A stretch of DNA of 8,794 bases from assembly GCA_947499275.1 (NCBI GenBank), contig CANMNM010000042.1:1-8794 (forward strand), written 5' to 3'. Under the pieces are notes generated by a model. That model saw only the letters and a program-made list of their open reading frames with translations, was not told where the DNA came from and searched no databases. This document shows positions 6,627-8,794 of this stretch, one piece after another (within the stretch, counting starts at the first letter, position 1; each line of letters opens with the position of its first letter). Source of the stretch: Actinomycetota bacterium (lineage in GTDB: Bacteria > Actinomycetota > Actinomycetes > S36-B12). A program made the position numbers and the translations under genes.

Positions 6627-8105
6627 ATGGATGACAACGAATTCGAACCGGGTGATCCGGCAGACTTTATAGACGATACATCTGATTTTGAGCCGATGGA
6701 TGAGGATGCCTTACTTGCGGCTGCACTGATAGCAGTCCGTGAGGAATTTGGTGATTTTGATGGTGACCTAGCGGATCTTGCATCAACCGCAAATCTCCCA
6801 GTTGTGGCAATTGTGGGTCGTCCCAATGTGGGCAAATCAACCCTGGTGAACCGCATGATCGGGCGCAGGGAAGCCGTTGTAGAAGACGTGCCGGGTGTGA
6901 CGCGCGATCGGGTGAGTTACGAGGCTGAGTGGAATGGCCGAAAGTTCCTTGTGATGGACACTGGCGGCTGGGAGCGCAACACGCGGGGTATCCACGCTCA
7001 GATTGCAGCTCAAGCCGAGCGCGCCATTAACGAATCCGACGTTGTCGTGTTCGTAGTTGATGCAATGGTCGGTGCAACGACATCTGATGAATATGTTGTG
7101 GAAGTTATCCGCAAATCCGGTAAACCTGCAATTCTTGTTGCTACGAAAGCCGATGATCACAATGCTGAACTTGAAGCAACAGCACTATGGGGACTAGGGC
7201 TGGGGGAGCCGCATCCGGTTTCGGGCCTACACGGCCGACGTTCGGGAGACCTTCTCGACGCAATCGTGAAAGTACTTCCTGAGACAGGTTCAGGTCAAAG
7301 CAAGGAAGGGGCGCCCCGAAGAGTGGCGCTTCTTGGCAAGCCAAATGTGGGTAAATCTTCACTACTCAATGCCCTTGCCGGCTCAAATCGAGTCGTGGTC
7401 GATGACGTAGCGGGAACTACGGTTGACCCTGTCGATGAACTTGTCGAAATAAAAGACCGGCTGTGGTGGTTTGTTGACACCGCAGGGATTCGGCGTCGGG
7501 CGAAGGAAGCTTCCGGTCATGAGTATTACGCAACACTGAGAACTCAGGCGGCACTTGATCGCGCTGAGGTAGCGATTGTCCTCGTTGATGCGTCTGAACC
7601 ATTGAGCGAACAGGATCAGCGAATAATCACCATGGTGATTGAGTCGGGGCGGGCTCTGGTCATCGCTTTTAACAAGTGGGATCTGACAGATGAGGACCGA
7701 CGGGGATACCTGGCAAAAGAGATTGATCGGGATTTGGCGTCAGTTGCTTGGGCTCCAACGGTCAATATCTCGGCTAAGACGAAGCGTCATGTGGAAAAAT
7801 TGGCGCCGGCGCTCGAATTAGCCCTGGACAACTGGGATTCCCGCATTCCAACCGGTGCATTGAACCGGTTTATTGCAGACTTAACGGCAGCACATCCCCA
7901 TCCACTGCGTGGTGGCAAGCAGCCCCGCATCCTCTTTGGCACCCAAGTTTCCGCGTCACCGCCAACATTCGCTCTGTTTACTACCGGGTTCCTAGAGGCG
8001 GGATACCGCAGATTTATCGAACGACGGTTGCGTGAGGACTTTGGGTTTGATGGCACCCCCATCCGAATCGTCATGCGCGTCCGCGAAAAGCGGTCTCGCC
8101 GCTAG
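6627..8105 (+). CDS. der: Ribosome-assembly GTPase Der (EngA)
   Basis: Double GTPase needed for maturation of the 50S ribosomal subunit, 492 residues. The first G domain has GRPNVGKST at 64-72, DTGG at 111-114 and TKAD at 173-176 as its G4 motif, slightly off the usual NKxD. The second has GKPNVGKSS at 237-245, DTAG at 284-287 and NKWD at 349-352. A C-terminal KH-like domain begins near 405 and includes PRILFGTQVSASPPTFALF and EAGYRRFIERRLRE, and the chain ends in a basic tail. About 55 residues precede the first G domain and are very rich in Asp and Glu; such acidic leads are usual in actinobacterial Der. ATG 6627 is chosen as the first in-frame ATG; its ribosome site is poor (GAG at seven bases). 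It lies 119 bases after cmk, so it may be read through from the operon or have its own promoter (TACTTT at 6553-6558 is a weak candidate). Confidence 0.95.
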   Translation: MDDNEFEPGDPADFIDDTSDFEPMDEDALLAAALIAVREEFGDFDGDLADLASTANLPVVAIVGRPNVGKSTLVNRMIGRREAVVEDVPGVTRDRVSYEAEWNGRKFLVMDTGGWERNTRGIHAQIAAQAERAINESDVVVFVVDAMVGATTSDEYVVEVIRKSGKPAILVATKADDHNAELEATALWGLGLGEPHPVSGLHGRRSGDLLDAIVKVLPETGSGQSKEGAPRRVALLGKPNVGKSSLLNALAGSNRVVVDDVAGTTVDPVDELVEIKDRLWWFVDTAGIRRRAKEASGHEYYATLRTQAALDRAEVAIVLVDASEPLSEQDQRIITMVIESGRALVIAFNKWDLTDEDRRGYLAKEIDRDLASVAWAPTVNISAKTKRHVEKLAPALELALDNWDSRIPTGALNRFIADLTAAHPHPLRGGKQPRILFGTQVSASPPTFALFTTGFLEAGYRRFIERRLREDFGFDGTPIRIVMRVREKRSRR

Positions 8106-8135
8106 AGGTGCTCAATTGGTTTCGCAATCATGAGA

Positions 8136-8141
8136 TAGGGT
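8136..8141 (+). promoter_or_regulatory. Probable -10 element of the tRNA-Pro gene
   Basis: TAGGGT lies 14 bases before the mature tRNA 5' end, placing a transcription start near 8148 with a leader of about eight bases to be removed by RNase P. The same hexamer serves as the proposed -10 of the minus-strand membrane gene at 8548-8553. No good -35 is seen at the usual distance. Confidence 0.45.
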
Positions 8142-8155
8142 TGCGACTCGTGTCG

Positions 8156-8229
8156 CGGGCTGTGGCGCAGTTTGGTAGCGCGTCCGGCTGGGGGCCGGAA
8201 GGCCGCAGGTTCAAGTCCTGTCAGCCCGA
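8156..8229 (+). tRNA. tRNA-Pro, anticodon GGG
   Basis: A complete cloverleaf of 74 bases. The acceptor stem pairs CGGGCTG (8156-8162) with CAGCCCG (8222-8228), with discriminator A8229. The D stem is GCGC/GCGC around a nine-base loop containing TTGG. The anticodon stem TCCGG/CCGGA encloses CTGGGGG, with T33 at 8189 and anticodon GGG at 8190-8192, which reads CCC and CCU proline codons. The T arm is GCAGG-TTCAAGT-CCTGT with one G-T pair at its base. The genomic 3' end reads ACAAAG, so CCA is not encoded and must be added by the CCA-adding enzyme. It starts 51 bases after the der stop in the same direction. Confidence 0.95.
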
Positions 8230-8253
8230 CAAAGATGGTTCGGTTGCGAAGGC

Positions 8254-8541
8254 TTAAATCACGGCCATGATGACGGCAATGATGAGCGAAGCAATGGCGA
8301 AGTACCACAGCACCACACCGATCGCGGCAATGCGAAGAGGTGCCCGGTACTCGCCTGCAGCGATGGAGAATGCCCGATGGTAAATCGTGTGAAAACCCGT
8401 GGCAGCCCTGCGTGCATCACCGGAAGGATCGCGTTGGGACCAGTAGCCTCGCTCACTGGACAAACCCAGTAGCACGAAGACAAGCCCAAATATGAAAAAG
8501 GCGATGGCAAAGAATACGACGGTCTCGGTTGCGATACTCAC
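8254..8541 (-). CDS. Small two-helix membrane protein of unknown function
   Basis: I do not recognise the family. The 95-residue product has a hydrophobic helix at about 8-28, a polar middle of about 40 residues (29-69), and a second helix at about 70-95 that runs to the C-terminus. The middle has both charges, including RGYWSQRDPSGDARRAA, HTIYHR and EYRAP. There is no lipobox or cleavable signal. With positive charges in the middle, a hairpin with both ends outside is the likely topology, by the positive-inside rule. The start is GTG at 8541 (read on the minus strand). Its only upstream signal is TAGGGT six bases before, with no Shine-Dalgarno, which suggests a leaderless mRNA. It converges on the tRNA-Pro gene with 24 bases between them, and diverges from the ZapE-like gene. 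The long antisense frame inside it is a shadow; membrane-like composition in this frame favours it as the real gene. Confidence 0.75.
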   Translation of the reverse strand: MSIATETVVFFAIAFFIFGLVFVLLGLSSERGYWSQRDPSGDARRAATGFHTIYHRAFSIAAGEYRAPLRIAAIGVVLWYFAIASLIIAVIMAVI

Positions 8542-8547
8542 GCATGA

Positions 8548-8553
8548 ACCCTA
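8548..8553 (-). promoter_or_regulatory. Putative -10 for the minus-strand membrane gene (leaderless)
   Basis: Read on the minus strand the hexamer is TAGGGT, followed by six bases (tcatgc) and then the GTG start at 8541. Transcription would begin at the G of the start codon. The corresponding -35 region would fall inside the first codons of the opposing ZapE-like gene. Confidence 0.5.
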
Positions 8554-8560
8554 CTGGGCC

Positions 8561-8566
8561 TAAAGT
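8561..8566 (+). promoter_or_regulatory. Putative -10 for the ZapE-like gene (leaderless)
   Basis: TAAAGT is followed by six bases (atgggg) and then GTG 8573, the same geometry as the opposing promoter. It lies only seven bases from the opposing -10 (8548-8553), so two RNA polymerases could hardly bind both at once. No clear -35 is seen. Confidence 0.5.
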
Positions 8567-8572
8567 ATGGGG

Positions 8573-8794
8573 GTGCAGCGACTCGTAGACGTGTTCCCGT
8601 CGGTCAGTGCAAGCCAGATCGTTGCAGAGTTGACCCCGCCACAGCAATTCGCCGATTCCAGTTTTGGAAACTACATCCCGAGTCAAGATGAACCGACGCA
8701 AGTTGCTGCGCGCGAAGGCGTCAACGTGTTCTCGCAACGGGTGGGAGGACCTGCACCCAAAGGATTCTTTAAGAAAAATAAGGCCCCTGAAGGC
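8573..8794 (+). CDS. zapE: AFG1/ZapE-family P-loop ATPase, N-terminal part (3' end outside window)
   Basis: The frame is open to the right edge, giving 74 residues from GTG 8573 (76 if ATG 8567 is used). The N-terminus resembles actinobacterial AFG1-like ATPases annotated as cell division protein ZapE: LVDVFPSVSASQIVAELTPP, then QQFADSSFGNYIPSQDEPTQ, then a segment ending FFKKNKAPEG. In that family the next residues lead into the Walker A motif, which lies just beyond the window, so the ATPase itself is not visible here. ZapE in Escherichia coli acts at the division ring; the role in actinobacteria is less clear. GTG 8573 is preferred because the ATG two codons earlier lies between the -10-like TAAAGT and the expected transcription start. 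Recognition is from remembered family sequence, not a search. Confidence 0.75.
   Translation, partial: MQRLVDVFPSVSASQIVAELTPPQQFADSSFGNYIPSQDEPTQVAAREGVNVFSQRVGGPAPKGFFKKNKAPEG

Noticed and set aside
6603..6634. ATGTGA start-stop and a nine-codon GTG frame (6605-6634) overlapping the der start, as a leader peptide
   Set aside because: No ribosome site or correctly placed -10 precedes either, and very short frames like this are common by chance.
8259..8510. Overlapping 83-codon minus-strand frame inside the membrane protein gene
   Set aside because: It is the alternate frame of the same region, lacks coherent membrane helices, and has no promoter or ribosome site at its start.
8567..8572. 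ATG 8567 as the start of the ZapE-like gene
   Set aside because: Not impossible, but it lies directly after the -10 hexamer and before the expected transcription start; GTG 8573 fits a leaderless mRNA and the family N-terminus better.
1..8794. CRISPR arrays, insertion sequences, prophage, toxin-antitoxin or defence modules
   Set aside because: No regularly spaced repeats, transposase motifs or defence proteins are visible; XerD here is a housekeeping recombinase within a core operon, not a mobile-element integrase.

Overview
The window is a stretch of chromosome from an actinobacterium, apparently one with only moderate GC (roughly half by eye, not computed). The assignment rests on gene order and protein character. 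The order xerD-parA-scpA-scpB-rluB-(aroH-tyrA)-cmk-der is an actinobacterial core arrangement, and Der carries the acidic N-terminal extension common in that phylum. The alanine dehydrogenase, AroH-type chorismate mutase and AFG1/ZapE-like ATPase all read as actinobacterial. Promoter-like hexamers of the form TAnnnT and apparent leaderless starts also fit. I cannot name a genus; a small-genome aquatic lineage would suit the GC and tight packing, but that is a guess.

Layout. Positions 1-354 hold the 3' end of ald, and 351-1241 hold xerD, which overlaps it and appears to start with CTG. After an 83-base gap come parA (1325-2155), scpA (2164-3042), scpB (3035-3652) and rluB (3645-4373), all tightly coupled. 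Two tyrosine/phenylalanine pathway genes follow, aroH (4396-4785) and tyrA (4775-5833), then cmk (5830-6507). A 119-base gap with small inverted repeats precedes der (6627-8105). A tRNA-Pro(GGG) gene lies at 8156-8229. A small two-helix membrane protein is on the minus strand (8254-8541). Its start faces the start of a ZapE/AFG1-family ATPase, which runs off the right edge. No gene-free stretch exceeds about 120 bases.

How the genes fit together. xerD (chromosome dimer resolution), parA (segregation ATPase) and scpA/scpB (kleisin and partner of SMC) are chromosome-maintenance genes. rluB and der serve the large ribosomal subunit. cmk supplies CDP/dCDP. aroH and tyrA convert chorismate to prephenate and on to 4-hydroxyphenylpyruvate. 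The genes overlap by 4-11 bases at five junctions, indicating a translationally coupled operon.

I see no phage, insertion sequence, CRISPR array, defence system or undescribed multi-gene system. What deserves a second look is expression signalling: a likely CTG start for xerD, and three starts (aroH, the minus-strand membrane gene, the ZapE-like gene) each preceded by TAnnnT exactly six bases upstream with no Shine-Dalgarno. That pattern suggests leaderless transcripts, including a face-to-face pair with only 31 bases between start codons.
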